From the NCBI RefSeq assembly GCF_003234965.1, contig NZ_QKVK01000001.1, positions 763,937-827,936 on the forward strand: a stretch of DNA of 64,000 bases. The letters run 5' to 3'. Below are positions 43,348 through 52,457 of this stretch, piece after piece (positions within the stretch are counted from its first letter, which is position 1; the number at the start of each line of letters is the position of its first letter). Below the pieces are notes generated by a model. It was not told the DNA's origin. It searched no databases and saw nothing but the letters and a program-made list of their open reading frames with translations. This DNA is from Aestuariivirga litoralis (GTDB lineage Bacteria; Pseudomonadota; Alphaproteobacteria; Rhizobiales; Aestuariivirgaceae). The translations under genes were made by a program, and so were the position numbers.

Positions 43348-44790
43348 ATGGCCGAACCCCGCCTCATCGAGATTTCACCCGTCACCCGCGTCGAGGGCCA
43401 CGGCAAGGTGACGATCCACCTCAACCGCGACAACGAGGTGGAGGAGGCGCGGCTGCACGTCGTCGAGTTCAGGGGCTTCGAGCGCTTCATCCATGGCCGC
43501 TTCTACTGGGAGGTGCCGGTCATCGTGCAGCGCCTCTGCGGCATCTGCCCGGTGAGCCACCATCTCGCCGGGGCGAAGGCGATGGACCAGATCGCCGGCG
43601 TCGACGTGCTGCCGCCCACGGCGGAGAAGATGCGCCGCCTGATGCATTACGGCCAGGTGATGCAGAGCCACGTGCTGCACTTCTTCCACCTCGCCGCCCC
43701 CGACCTGCTGTTCGGCTTCGAGGCACCCGCCGCGCGGCGCAACATCTTCGAGATCCTGCGCGAGCAGCCGGAACTGGGCCGCCGCGCAGTGTTGATGCGC
43801 CAGTTCGGCCAGGAGATCATCGAGGCCACGGCCGGCAAGAAGATCCACGGCACCGGCGCCATTCCGGGCGGCATCAACCGCAACCTTCCGATCGATGTCC
43901 GCGACCGCCTCCTCGCCCGCATCGGCGAGATGACGGCCTGGGCGCAGGAGGCGCTTGCCATCGCCCGCAACTATACGCTGGACCATGCCGCACTGGTGGC
44001 GGATTTCGGCAGCTTCCCGTCGAACCACATGTCGCTGGTGCGCGAGGGTGACGGCGCACTCGACCTCTATCATGGCCGGCTGCGCGCCATCGACGCAGAG
44101 GGCGGCAGCCTGTTCGACGGCGTCGACTATTGCGACTACCACAAGCTGCTGGTGGAGGACGTGCGCAGCTGGTCCTACATGAAGTTCCCCTTCATCCGCG
44201 AACTGGGGCCGGAGAGTGGCTGGTACCGCGTCGGCCCGCTGTCGCGCATGAACACCGCGCGCTTCATCGACACGCCGCTCGCCAACGCCGCGCACCGTGA
44301 GCTGCGCGCCGTCACCGGCGGCGCGCCCAACAACGCGACGCTTGCCTCGCACTGGGCCCGCATGATCGAGGTCGTTCATTGTGTCGAGAAGATCCACGCG
44401 CTGCTCATCGACCCGGACCTGCAGGGCACCGACCTCGTCGCCACGGGCGAGCGCCGCTGCGAGGGCATCGGCGTCATCGAGGCGCCGCGCGGCAACCTGA
44501 TCCACCATTACCGGGTGGACGAGAACGACCAGATCACCTTCTGCAACCTCATCGTCTCGACCACCCACAACAACGAGGGCATGAACCGCGCCGTCAAGGA
44601 CGTGGCGGTTAAGCATCTCTCCGGCCGGGAGAAGATCACCGAGGGCATGCTGAACCAGGTGGAGGTGGCGATCCGCGCCTATGATCCCTGCCTGTCCTGC
44701 GCCACCCATGCGCTGGGCCAGATGCCGCTTGCGGTCGAACTCCTCGACGCGTCCGGCCAGCTCGTCGACCGCGCCACCCGCGGCGCGTGA
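43348..44790 (+). CDS. hoxH: NAD-reducing hydrogenase large subunit HoxH
   Basis: The 480-residue catalytic subunit with the NiFe(CN)2CO site. N-terminal L1 motif: RLCGICPVSHH (about 62-72). C-terminal L2 motif: DPCLSCATH (about 449-457). After L2 come about 23 residues (ALGQMPLAVELL...) expected to be cut off by the HoxW endopeptidase once nickel is inserted. All four Ni-ligand cysteines are present, so the enzyme looks functional. Nine bases separate it from hoxY. Confidence 0.96.
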   Translation: MAEPRLIEISPVTRVEGHGKVTIHLNRDNEVEEARLHVVEFRGFERFIHGRFYWEVPVIVQRLCGICPVSHHLAGAKAMDQIAGVDVLPPTAEKMRRLMHYGQVMQSHVLHFFHLAAPDLLFGFEAPAARRNIFEILREQPELGRRAVLMRQFGQEIIEATAGKKIHGTGAIPGGINRNLPIDVRDRLLARIGEMTAWAQEALAIARNYTLDHAALVADFGSFPSNHMSLVREGDGALDLYHGRLRAIDAEGGSLFDGVDYCDYHKLLVEDVRSWSYMKFPFIRELGPESGWYRVGPLSRMNTARFIDTPLANAAHRELRAVTGGAPNNATLASHWARMIEVVHCVEKIHALLIDPDLQGTDLVATGERRCEGIGVIEAPRGNLIHHYRVDENDQITFCNLIVSTTHNNEGMNRAVKDVAVKHLSGREKITEGMLNQVEVAIRAYDPCLSCATHALGQMPLAVELLDASGQLVDRATRGA

Positions 44791-45257
44791 TGGCGGCCGG
44801 CACGCTGCTCATCGGCTATGGCAACCCCGGCCGCGGCGACGACGGGCTGGGCCCCGCCCTCGCCCGCCGCATCGCGGCGCGTGAGCTTCCCGGCGTCACC
44901 GTCGAAATCGACTACCAGCTCACGGTGGAGCATGCCCTGCTCATCGCCTCGGCCGCCACCGTGGTCTTTGCCGATGCCGCACTCGATGCCGATCAGCCCT
45001 TCTATTTCCGCGCGATCGAGGAGGCCGGGGGCCAGTCGCTGGGAAGCCACTCGGTCAGCCCGCCGGATGCGCTGGCGCTCGCCCGGCTGCTGTTCGGGGC
45101 CCGCACCAGGGGCTTCGTCCTCGGCCTGCGCGGCGCCTGCTTCGGCGAAATGGCGGAAGGCCTCAGCCCCACGGCGCTCCGCTCCCTCGCCGCGGCGGAG
45201 TCCTTCTTCCTCGGCTGGCATGAGGCGGAAGGCCAGGGCCTGCCGATCAGCGGCTGA
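44790..45257 (+). CDS. hoxW: Hydrogenase maturation endopeptidase HoxW
   Basis: A 155-residue protease that trims the HoxH C-terminus. It shows the family opening LLIGYGNPGRGDDGLGP, with the Ni-sensing acidic residue in GRGDDG, and the later SHSVSPPDALALA with a conserved His. ATG 44790 overlaps the HoxH stop by one base; GTG 44787 is the alternative. Its 3' end overlaps the convergent membrane-protein gene by 11 bp. No HoxI or hypABCDEF gene follows. Confidence 0.93.
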   Translation: MAAGTLLIGYGNPGRGDDGLGPALARRIAARELPGVTVEIDYQLTVEHALLIASAATVVFADAALDADQPFYFRAIEEAGGQSLGSHSVSPPDALALARLLFGARTRGFVLGLRGACFGEMAEGLSPTALRSLAAAESFFLGWHEAEGQGLPISG

Positions 45258-46758
45258 TCTCGTAGACGAAGAAGCCCTCATCCGGCACCGCCGCCTCGCC
45301 CGAGGCGAAGGCCAGCCGCACCTTCAGCCCCGGTGGCGCCAGGTCGAGCGCGCGGTTGGCGATGAGGAAGATATGGTTGGTGGCGTCGAGCCGCGCCACC
45401 AGCGCGGCGGGCAGGGTCACGTCCCTGACCGGCTTGCGCCGGTTGTCCCAGCGCACGAAGGTGCCGAAGCTGCCGGACTCGAGGTAATGGACCGGCCGGT
45501 GAAGATAGCCCGCCACGGCGGAGGCGGCGGGCCCGGCGGCGCCGACGAGCATGTCGGCGGGTCCCGCATGCTGGCTGATGAAGCCCGCCGTGGCCTTGGC
45601 CTGCGAGAAGGGATAGCGCCAGTCGAGCAGCGCCGCGGTGAGGCCCGCTGCCGCCTGCCCGGCGAGGATCAGCAACAGCAGCACCGCGCTGGCGCGCTGC
45701 CACCGGCCTGCGGCCGTGCCTGCGCCGGTGGCCGTGCAGGATGGCGCGATCCACAGCGCCACCACGAGCGCGATGAACACGATGCCGTGGTGGCGCACGC
45801 TTCCGGGATATTTCACATAGAAGAATGCCAGGCAGGCGATGGTCGCCAGCAGGAAGGCCACCAGGGCTGCCGGTCGGCGGCGCAGCCCTGCGATGAACAC
45901 GGCCATTGCCAGCAGCACCGCCAGAAGCGCAATCGCCCCGAGCGCCGGGTGCGCACGCATGGCAACCTCGTTCCAGTAGCCAGGTCCTGGCAGCGGGAAC
46001 GGCAGGTAACCGTCGATCAGCGCCACGAAGGGCAGGCGCAGCCGCTCCGTCTCGAAGCCGAAGTACCATGCAGTGGCAAAGCCCGAATCCGCAGGCGGCC
46101 GCAGCTGCACCACGGCCAGCGCCAGTCCCGCAAGGATGATCAGCGCCGCCGCGGCCACGCGTGGCGTGAGGCGCCAGGCCCTGCCTGCGGCCTGCCTGGC
46201 GAGCAGCTCCTCGACCAGCAGGGCAGCACCCAGCGCCGCCGCAAGGAAGGTGCCGAACACGCTGGTCTGCGCCAGCAGGAACAGCAGGGCGGCCAGCGCC
46301 AGCACATGGCGGCGGCGCGCCGGAAACAGCGCGCAGAAGGCAAAGGCGAGGAACACGCCCGGCGCATAGTTGCGGGCCAGCTGGGCATATTCATAGAACA
46401 GGAAATAGCTAAGGCAGAGCAGGACGCGCACCACCAGGCCGAAGGGCGCATGGCGCATCACGAGGTAGACCGTGCCGGTGGCGATCAGCACGTGCAGCAC
46501 CTGCATGGCTTCGGGCCCGTCGGACAGCCGCGTCAGCGGCATGAGCAGCAGGTGCCACAGCGCCGGGTGGCCCTCGTAGCGCAGGTTCTGCAACAGCTCG
46601 GTGAGGCTGGCGCTGTCACGTGCCAGCATCCAGGCCTGCAGCTCGTCTCGCCACATCTCGTGCTGCCCGGCGAGGATGACCTGCACGGCGAGGAACAGCG
46701 CCGCCGCGGCAAGGGCCGGCACCAGGGCATGGGGCGCAGGCGGGCGGGCCGCCGTCAC
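45247..46758 (-). CDS. Polytopic membrane glycosyltransferase-like (GT-C) protein
   Basis: About 503 residues with roughly ten membrane helices and a C-terminal soluble region (about 410-503). The first loop has HEMWRDELQAWMLARDS, placed like the catalytic acidic motif of GT-C (GT39/GT83-like) enzymes that use polyprenyl-phosphate sugars. The pairing with GtrA supports sugar transfer on the outer face of the membrane. I chose GTG 46758, 4 bp after the GtrA stop; ATG 46821 would overlap gtrA by 59 bp and add a polar N-terminus. Confidence 0.75.
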   Translation of the reverse strand: MTAARPPAPHALVPALAAAALFLAVQVILAGQHEMWRDELQAWMLARDSASLTELLQNLRYEGHPALWHLLLMPLTRLSDGPEAMQVLHVLIATGTVYLVMRHAPFGLVVRVLLCLSYFLFYEYAQLARNYAPGVFLAFAFCALFPARRRHVLALAALLFLLAQTSVFGTFLAAALGAALLVEELLARQAAGRAWRLTPRVAAAALIILAGLALAVVQLRPPADSGFATAWYFGFETERLRLPFVALIDGYLPFPLPGPGYWNEVAMRAHPALGAIALLAVLLAMAVFIAGLRRRPAALVAFLLATIACLAFFYVKYPGSVRHHGIVFIALVVALWIAPSCTATGAGTAAGRWQRASAVLLLLILAGQAAAGLTAALLDWRYPFSQAKATAGFISQHAGPADMLVGAAGPAASAVAGYLHRPVHYLESGSFGTFVRWDNRRKPVRDVTLPAALVARLDATNHIFLIANRALDLAPPGLKVRLAFASGEAAVPDEGFFVYEISR

Positions 46759-46762
46759 GGCT

Positions 46763-47173
46763 TCACTGCGCCGCTTCCGCCGCGGGCCGGAACACCACGT
46801 ATCTGCGGAAGGCATAGACAACCACGAAGCTCACCAGCGTGGCCGCGATCTTGGCGGCATGCAGATTGTCGGCGATGAGCCCGACATAGGCCTCGGTAAT
46901 GGCATAGCTCAGCACCACGCCGATCAGGCCCGATACCGCGAAGAGTGCGACCTCGGCCGGCTTGCGGCCGGCAAGCCAGCCGCCACGGAACAGCCGCGCC
47001 GACATCAGCACATAGGCCAGCACCAGCCCGCAGCTGTAGCCCACCGCCGCGGCCAGCCCCACGCCGAGCCTGCCGGAGGAGGCCAGCATCCAGTAGACGC
47101 CATAGTCGAGCACCAGCGCCAGCGCGCTGATGGCGGTGTAACGCAGGAAGATGGCGAGTGACTGGGCCTTCAT
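46763..47173 (-). CDS. GtrA-family membrane protein
   Basis: A 136-residue protein with four membrane helices (about 9-30, 36-58, 72-95, 102-122), matching GtrA. These small proteins are thought to flip or present polyprenyl-phosphate sugars. The end FRRYVVFR is typical. Overlaps the flavoprotein gene by 4 bp (ATGA) and precedes the GT-C-like gene by 4 bp. Confidence 0.88.
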   Translation of the reverse strand: MKAQSLAIFLRYTAISALALVLDYGVYWMLASSGRLGVGLAAAVGYSCGLVLAYVLMSARLFRGGWLAGRKPAEVALFAVSGLIGVVLSYAITEAYVGLIADNLHAAKIAATLVSFVVVYAFRRYVVFRPAAEAAQ

Positions 47174-48597
47174 GGGCCCAGCTGCAGGCCGGTCGCGGTG
47201 ATGCGGCTTGCCTCCTGGTACTCGTAATCAGTGTTGAGCGACCACAGGTCGTGCCGGGTGCCGCTGGCGACGTTCTCGGCGGCGAGCAGGCCCATCAGGA
47301 TGCTGTGGTCCTGGTTGTTGTACTTGAAGGCGCCATAGCGGCCGATGGCGGTGATGCCGGGCACGCCCGAGAGATAGGCCTCCACCGGCTTCAGGTGCGC
47401 CTTGTAGCCCCGCGCATAGACCGGGTAGCACTTCGGCACGCGCAGCACGTGGCCGGCCGTCACCTGGCTTGCCGCCGCGAGGCCGGTCGCGGCGATCTCG
47501 CGCGTCGCCAGCGCGATCAGCTTCGCGTCATCCTCGCGCCAGATCGGGTCTTCGTCATAGCACCAGTATTCGAGGCACAGGATGGTGTCGGCCTCGCCCT
47601 GCCGGATGCCGGCCGACCAGTTGCTGAAATTGGTCACCCGCCCGGTCTTGAGTTCCTTGGCGTGGATGTAGATCCACTGGTCGGGGAACAGCGCCGCCGC
47701 GGCCACGCGCAGATAGACCAGGATGGTGTTGCGGAAACGCAGCGCGCGGGCATGCGCAACCACCTCGTCCGGCGCCCCCATGCGCTGCACCAGCAGGGTC
47801 AGCGGCATGGTGGAGATCACGTGGTCGAAGCTCCGCTCCGTGCCATCGGCGAAGCGCAGCCGGGGCCGCTCGTGGCCCTCGCCCTGCGGCAGCACCGCCT
47901 CGACCGGGGCACTGAGGTGAAGCTTGCCGCCCAGCGCCGCCAGCCTTTCGGCCATGCGCTCATACAGCATGCCGGCACCCAGCCGCGGATAGGCGAACTC
48001 GTCGACGAGGGTCTTGTGCCTGCCGCCCTTGCCGCCGCCGAAGGCCGAGCGGATCGCCTCCGAGAGCGAGAATTTCTTGATGCGCTGGGTGGCGAAGTCG
48101 GCGTCGAGCTGGTCGCAGCCAATGCCCCAGAGCTTCTCGCTGTAGGATTTGAAGAAGATCTCGAACAGCCGCCGCCCGAAGCGGCTCGTCACCCAGCCGT
48201 CGAAGCCCGAGGTATCGGCCGGCGGGCTTATGCGGGCGCTGAGATAGCTGGCGACACAGGCAGCGGCCTCGACCGGCCCGAGCCCGGCCAGTGCATTGAG
48301 CGGCTTCAGCGGATAATGGAAGAAGGTGTGGTCGTAATAGATGCGGGTGAGCCGGCTGATCATGTCATAGTCGCCGGCCAGCACCTCGAGCCACAGCCGG
48401 TTGACGCGCGGATCGCTGCTGAAGAAGCGGTGCGGCCCGAGATCGACGATCTGCCCCCACAGCGGGATCGAGCGGGCCATGCCGCCCACCGCGTCCCCCG
48501 CTTCGAACACCTCCACCGCCACGCCCGCCTTGGCGAGCTGATAAGCCGCCGTCAGGCCGGCGGGGCCGGCCCCGATGACTGCGACCGTCTTTGTCAT
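47170..48597 (-). CDS. FAD-dependent amine-oxidase/UDP-galactopyranose mutase-like protein
   Basis: A 475-residue flavoprotein with an N-terminal FAD-binding fold (VAVIGAGPAGLTAAYQLAKAG, then GGMARS) and the protoporphyrinogen-oxidase-like overall pattern. DLGPHRFFS and SEKLWGIGCDQLDADFA are shared with the nucleotide-sugar mutase/oxidase-like family often found with GtrA and polyprenyl glycosyltransferases. It could alter a sugar nucleotide before transfer; this is inference. First gene of the three-gene leftward operon. Confidence 0.82.
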   Translation of the reverse strand: MTKTVAVIGAGPAGLTAAYQLAKAGVAVEVFEAGDAVGGMARSIPLWGQIVDLGPHRFFSSDPRVNRLWLEVLAGDYDMISRLTRIYYDHTFFHYPLKPLNALAGLGPVEAAACVASYLSARISPPADTSGFDGWVTSRFGRRLFEIFFKSYSEKLWGIGCDQLDADFATQRIKKFSLSEAIRSAFGGGKGGRHKTLVDEFAYPRLGAGMLYERMAERLAALGGKLHLSAPVEAVLPQGEGHERPRLRFADGTERSFDHVISTMPLTLLVQRMGAPDEVVAHARALRFRNTILVYLRVAAAALFPDQWIYIHAKELKTGRVTNFSNWSAGIRQGEADTILCLEYWCYDEDPIWREDDAKLIALATREIAATGLAAASQVTAGHVLRVPKCYPVYARGYKAHLKPVEAYLSGVPGITAIGRYGAFKYNNQDHSILMGLLAAENVASGTRHDLWSLNTDYEYQEASRITATGLQLGP

Positions 48598-48968
48598 TCA
48601 CGCACTCACTATATGATCAACCCGCCTGTCCATGGCGCGGCGGAATCCCAGCTTCGTTTTCGCATCAAGTCATGAAGCAAGGGTTGCAGATAAGTCTGCT
48701 CCGGCGCAACTCACACGGTCCGATTTTCCAAGAGATTCAGAAAAACTGTCCTGCATGAGGAAATGTCTCAAGCGAGATGAGAAATACTCGCCCCGAAATA
48801 TCGATTTCGACGTGACAAACATTTTTTTCTCGGGCAATTGCCCGGCGATTTCCGCGATTTGACTGGGTTTTAAACGTCAGTTCAATGTAAAATTACTTAA
48901 GATTGATTGAACATAATACTTAAGTGGCTTACGAATGTGCAGCATGTGGTCCCGGAAAGGAGAACACC
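48598..48968. other. AT-rich divergent regulatory region
   Basis: 371 bp between the leftward flavoprotein operon and the rightward small gene, clearly richer in A/T than its surroundings from about 48720 on. It holds a perfect palindrome CGGGCAATTGCCCG (48831-48844), TTGACT (48859) as a candidate -35 box, and ACTTAAG repeated directly at 48895 and 48918 (23 bp apart). Short ORFs here have no coding character. Confidence 0.6.
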
Positions 48969-49298
48969 ATGGAAAGCTTCCCTGCCAATCCCGTTCGCCA
49001 CCTCGCCATGCGCTTTGCCGAAATCGTGGATGAGGTGGGCAAGCGCCTGCATGTCGGTTGTGTCATGGCGGCGGGCCAGGACTGGGTGGAGGTGAGCCTT
49101 CCCGAGCACACCCGGCTGGGCAGCGGCCTTCAGGTGCGCTTCCTGCCCTCGCTTCTGTCGCACAACGTGCAGGCGGGCTGGCGGGCGAAGGACCGGGTCG
49201 GCTTCACCTATGTGAGCGGCGGCCCGCCGGAGGACCAGTTTGCTGGCCTGCCCGGCCTGCAGGACCCGCGCCCCGCCTCGCTCAGGCTGCCGCGCTGA
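48969..49298 (+). CDS. Small PilZ-like protein
   Basis: A 109-residue protein with a strong ribosome-binding site (AAGGAG, 8 bases before ATG 48969). The middle (GCVMAAGQDWVEVSLPEHTRLGSGLQVRF) and AGWRAKDRVGFTYV resemble the beta-barrel and the closing WRxxxRVGxxF part of PilZ domains, but the c-di-GMP-binding RxxxR/DxSxxG motifs are not clear. A degenerate PilZ-type fold is my best guess. The upstream AT-rich region suggests strong regulation. It converges on the AI-2E gene. Confidence 0.5.
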   Translation: MESFPANPVRHLAMRFAEIVDEVGKRLHVGCVMAAGQDWVEVSLPEHTRLGSGLQVRFLPSLLSHNVQAGWRAKDRVGFTYVSGGPPEDQFAGLPGLQDPRPASLRLPR

Positions 49299-49318
49299 CG
49301 CGGGGGCTGCCCGTCAGC
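49294..49318. terminator. Bidirectional hairpin between convergent genes
   Basis: GCTGACG / CGTCAGC arms enclose a G/C-rich loop and overlap both stop codons. No T-run, so it is only a possible terminator. Confidence 0.35.
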
Positions 49319-50360
49319 CCTTGCCGCCGGAGAGCATGACGGTGAACCACCGCATGGCGGGGATCTGGCGGCACACGGTCATCACCGCCACCAGGATGGG
49401 CACGCCGATGAAGGCCCCGGTGAGGCCCCACAGCATGCTCCACAGGAACACCACGAACATCACCGCGAAGGGCGAGATCGACAGGGTGGAACCGGTGAAC
49501 ACCGGCTCGAGATAGCTGCCGATGACGAACTGCACCACGGTGAGCGCCACCAGCACCACCACCGCCACCTGCAGCGATTCGAACTGCACCAGCGCAAACA
49601 CCGTGGGCAGCAGCGTGGCCACCAGCGGCCCGAGGAAGGGGATGTAGTTGAGGGTGAAGGCGATCGCCGCCCAGGCCGCCGGATGCTCGAGCCCCACCGC
49701 CCAAGCGACGAGCCACACCGCGGCACCGGTTGTCACGCTGGCGATGCTGCGCACCACCATGTACTTGCCGAAGTGCCCCGCCGTCTCGCGCCCCGCCGCC
49801 ACGATGTCGATGCCGCCGAAGCGGCGTCCTGCCTTGTTCAGGCGGCTGGCGAGGTTTTCCACCTCGAGGAGGCCCAGCACGGCGAAGGCGAAGACCAGCG
49901 TGGCGAAGCCGGCAAGCCCGTTCAGCCGGGCGGCCAGCGACTGCACGAAGCGCACCACCCAGGTCATGTTGAAGGTGTCGGACACGGCACCCGCCAGCGC
50001 GATGCCGTGGCCCTCGAGCCAGTCGGCCGCTGCCTGGTAGATGGTCTGGAAGCGCGCCGCATTGCCCACCAGCCACTGGCCGATGACGCTGATGCCCCAG
50101 GCGAAGACCAGCAGCAGCAGGGCGATCGCCACCAGCGTGGCGGCAATGGTGATGAGCATCGCCAGCATGCGCGGCATGCGCGCCTGCAGCCAGGCCTGCA
50201 TCGGCCACACTGCCATGACGATGAATATTGCGAAGGCGGCCGGCGCGAACACCATCTCGCCCCATGACAGGGCGGCGAGCACGATGATCACGGTGGACAC
50301 CAGCAGCATGCCGCCGCTGGCCGAAAGCCCCTTGCCGGTGCCGCTGCCCGCCCCGGTCAT
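49314..50360 (-). CDS. AI-2E family (PerM/TqsA-like) membrane protein
   Basis: A 348-residue membrane protein with about eight helices in the arrangement of the AI-2E/PerM family. Landmarks are the amphipathic middle (GIDIVAAGRETAGHFGKYMVVRS), the NYIPFLGPLVATLLP loop and GLTGAFIGVPILVAVM near the end. Members export autoinducer-2, indole or ions, but most are uncharacterised. It follows the TPR gene by 3 bp. Confidence 0.88.
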   Translation of the reverse strand: MTGAGSGTGKGLSASGGMLLVSTVIIVLAALSWGEMVFAPAAFAIFIVMAVWPMQAWLQARMPRMLAMLITIAATLVAIALLLLVFAWGISVIGQWLVGNAARFQTIYQAAADWLEGHGIALAGAVSDTFNMTWVVRFVQSLAARLNGLAGFATLVFAFAVLGLLEVENLASRLNKAGRRFGGIDIVAAGRETAGHFGKYMVVRSIASVTTGAAVWLVAWAVGLEHPAAWAAIAFTLNYIPFLGPLVATLLPTVFALVQFESLQVAVVVLVALTVVQFVIGSYLEPVFTGSTLSISPFAVMFVVFLWSMLWGLTGAFIGVPILVAVMTVCRQIPAMRWFTVMLSGGKG

Positions 50361-50363
50361 CGG

Positions 50364-50882
50364 TTACTGGCCGAGCTGCTGCTTGATATCGGCGATCTTC
50401 TTCTGCACGGAGGGATTGTTGGGCACGCGCTTGGCCGCCTCCTCGAAGCTCGCCAGCGCCTGCTGCAGGTCGCCCTTGGCCTCATAGGCGCGGCCCTGGC
50501 CGTAATAGGCCTTGGCGAAATCCGGCTTCAGCTTGATGGCCTGCGCGAAGTCCGCCAGCGCGCTGTCATAGTCCTGCTTGTCGACATAGGACAGGCCGCG
50601 GTTGAAGTAGCTCTGGGCATAGTCGGGATTGAGCTTGATCGACTGGGTGTAGTCGGCGATGGCGCCGTCATGGTCGCCATTGTCGTCGAAGGCATTGGCG
50701 CGGTTGAAATAGGCCACCGCGAGGGCCTCCTCGCTGGCCTTGCCGCCCTGGATCAGCTGGGTGCAGCCGATGATCGCGGTGTCGGGCTGGTCGCTGTTGC
50801 AGTCGCTGATGTCGTCGGCCTGGGCCGCCACCGGCAGGGCGATGAGCGTGGCGAGGGCGAGAGCGAGGGTGGTGGCGCGCAT
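50364..50882 (-). CDS. Exported tetratricopeptide repeat protein
   Basis: A 172-residue protein with a Sec signal peptide (ending AQA near residue 21) and three TPR units (about 55-90, 91-124, 125-158: AYFNRANAFDDNGDHDGAI, YAQSYFNRGLSYVDKQDYD, FAKAYYGQGRAYEAKGDLQ). Two cysteines near the mature N-terminus (DISDC, IIGC) could form a disulfide. A periplasmic scaffold is likely; the partner is unknown. Confidence 0.88.
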   Translation of the reverse strand: MRATTLALALATLIALPVAAQADDISDCNSDQPDTAIIGCTQLIQGGKASEEALAVAYFNRANAFDDNGDHDGAIADYTQSIKLNPDYAQSYFNRGLSYVDKQDYDSALADFAQAIKLKPDFAKAYYGQGRAYEAKGDLQQALASFEEAAKRVPNNPSVQKKIADIKQQLGQ

Positions 50883-50987
50883 GACGGGAAAATCCTTGCT
50901 TGCAGGGTCGTTGGGTCGGTGTCGGGCCGCCTTATACAGGCTTCATCCCGCAGTGCAAAATCCCGTGCCAATGCGGCAGAATGGCGA

Positions 50988-52457
50988 TCAGCCGCCGGTT
51001 GCCTGGGCCGCCGACTCGCGCGCCTGCTGCGGCGAGGTGGCCAGCGCCGGATCGGGGCCCACGTCCAGCGTCCAGCCGCCGCCCAGCGCCTTGTAGACGT
51101 CGACCAGGCTGGAGAAGGCGCGGAAGCGCGTGTTGATGGCCTCGAGCTGGGCTGAATAGAGGTCGTTCTCGGCGGTCAGCACCGTGGTGTAGCTCTCCTG
51201 GCCCTCCTCGAACTTGAGGAAGGACAGCCGCACCGTGGTCTTGAGCGCCGTCACCGCGCGGTTGCGCGCCGCCAGCGACTGCAGCGACTTCTGGTAGCCG
51301 ACGAGCCCGTCGGCCACGTCCTGGAAGGCCACGTGGATGGTCTTCACGTAATTGGCAAGCGCCGCCATCTTCTGCGCTTCCGTCGCCTCCACCTGGCCCT
51401 TGATGGCGCCGCCATCGAAGATCGGGCCCATCAGGTTGGCGGCAACGGCCCACACGCCGGCAGGCCCCGTGAGCAGGTTGGACAGCGCACCGCTGGCCAC
51501 GCCCAGGCTGCCGGTGAGCGACACCTGCGGATAATACTGCGCCATGGCCGCGCCGATGCGGGCATTGGCGGCAATCAGCTCCTGCTCGGCCTGGGCGATG
51601 TCGGGGCGCTGGCGCAGCATGTCGGAGGGCAGGTCGGAGGGCACCTTCGGCAGCCTGATGGCGGCAAAGGGCACGCCGCGCGTGATGGCATGCGGATAAT
51701 CGCCGACCAGCACCGAGAGCGCGTTCTCGGTCTTGGCGATCTCCTCCTCGATCAGCGGGATCGAGGCAGCCACCGTCTCATACTGCGCGGTGATCTGCGC
51801 CACCACGACTTCCGACACCTGGCCATATTTGAAGCGCTCGCCGAACAGCTTCTTCAGCTTGCCGTAGTTGGCCAGCGTGCCGCGCGACACGACGAGCTGC
51901 GCATCGAGCGCGCGCAGCTTGAAATAGGTGGTGGCAACCGCCGAGGCGAGCGTCAGGATCACGCCGCGGCGTGCTTCCTCCGCGCCCACGAGGTTCGCCT
52001 GTGCGGCCTCCTGCTGGCGGCGGATGCGGCCCCACAGGTCGATCTCCCACGAGGCGGTGAACAGCGGCTCATAGAGGTTCTGCGGGTTGGGCGAGATCTT
52101 CGAGGTGGCGCCCGCCAACTCGTCCGACAGGCGCTCGCGCTGGGCGATGCCGCTGTAGCCGACCTGCGGATAGAGCGGCGCCCCGCGGGTGACGAGGATG
52201 CCCGCCGCCTCGTTGACCCGCGCCGTGGCGATGGTGATGTCCCAGTTCTGCGCCAGCGACTGGTTGACCAGCCTGTGCAGCACCGGGTCGCTGAACAGCT
52301 GCCACCAGCCTTCGTTGGCATAGCTCTTGCCGGTCTTGATCTGGTAGCGGAAGGTCTCCGGCGAGGCGACGTCAGGCTTGATGTAGTCCGGCCCCACGGT
52401 GCAGCCGGCGAGGGCGAGGCCCAGCAGGCCGAGGAACGAACGGCGCGCGATCATCAT
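50988..52457 (-). CDS. RND efflux outer membrane lipoprotein (OprM/NodT type)
   Basis: The 489-residue outer-membrane channel of the adjacent pump. The N-terminus has a lipobox (LALAGC, Cys at about 19) and the mature start TVGPDYIKPDV typical of NodT-family factors. Two OEP repeats follow, with the coiled-coil barrel segments (ARVNEAAGILVTRGAPLYPQ, GAAMAQYYPQVSLTGSLG). Its ATG overlaps the pump stop by 4 bp. Confidence 0.95.
   Translation of the reverse strand: MMIARRSFLGLLGLALAGCTVGPDYIKPDVASPETFRYQIKTGKSYANEGWWQLFSDPVLHRLVNQSLAQNWDITIATARVNEAAGILVTRGAPLYPQVGYSGIAQRERLSDELAGATSKISPNPQNLYEPLFTASWEIDLWGRIRRQQEAAQANLVGAEEARRGVILTLASAVATTYFKLRALDAQLVVSRGTLANYGKLKKLFGERFKYGQVSEVVVAQITAQYETVAASIPLIEEEIAKTENALSVLVGDYPHAITRGVPFAAIRLPKVPSDLPSDMLRQRPDIAQAEQELIAANARIGAAMAQYYPQVSLTGSLGVASGALSNLLTGPAGVWAVAANLMGPIFDGGAIKGQVEATEAQKMAALANYVKTIHVAFQDVADGLVGYQKSLQSLAARNRAVTALKTTVRLSFLKFEEGQESYTTVLTAENDLYSAQLEAINTRFRAFSSLVDVYKALGGGWTLDVGPDPALATSPQQARESAAQATGG

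Noticed and set aside
48831..48844. Palindrome CGGGCAATTGCCCG as a terminator
   Set aside because: The T-run lies before it on the plus strand and the minus-strand reading is followed by A residues, so neither direction gives a hairpin plus U-run.
48632..48862. 76-codon plus-strand ORF in the AT-rich region
   Set aside because: No ribosome site, poor codon use for this genome, and it overlaps regulatory features.
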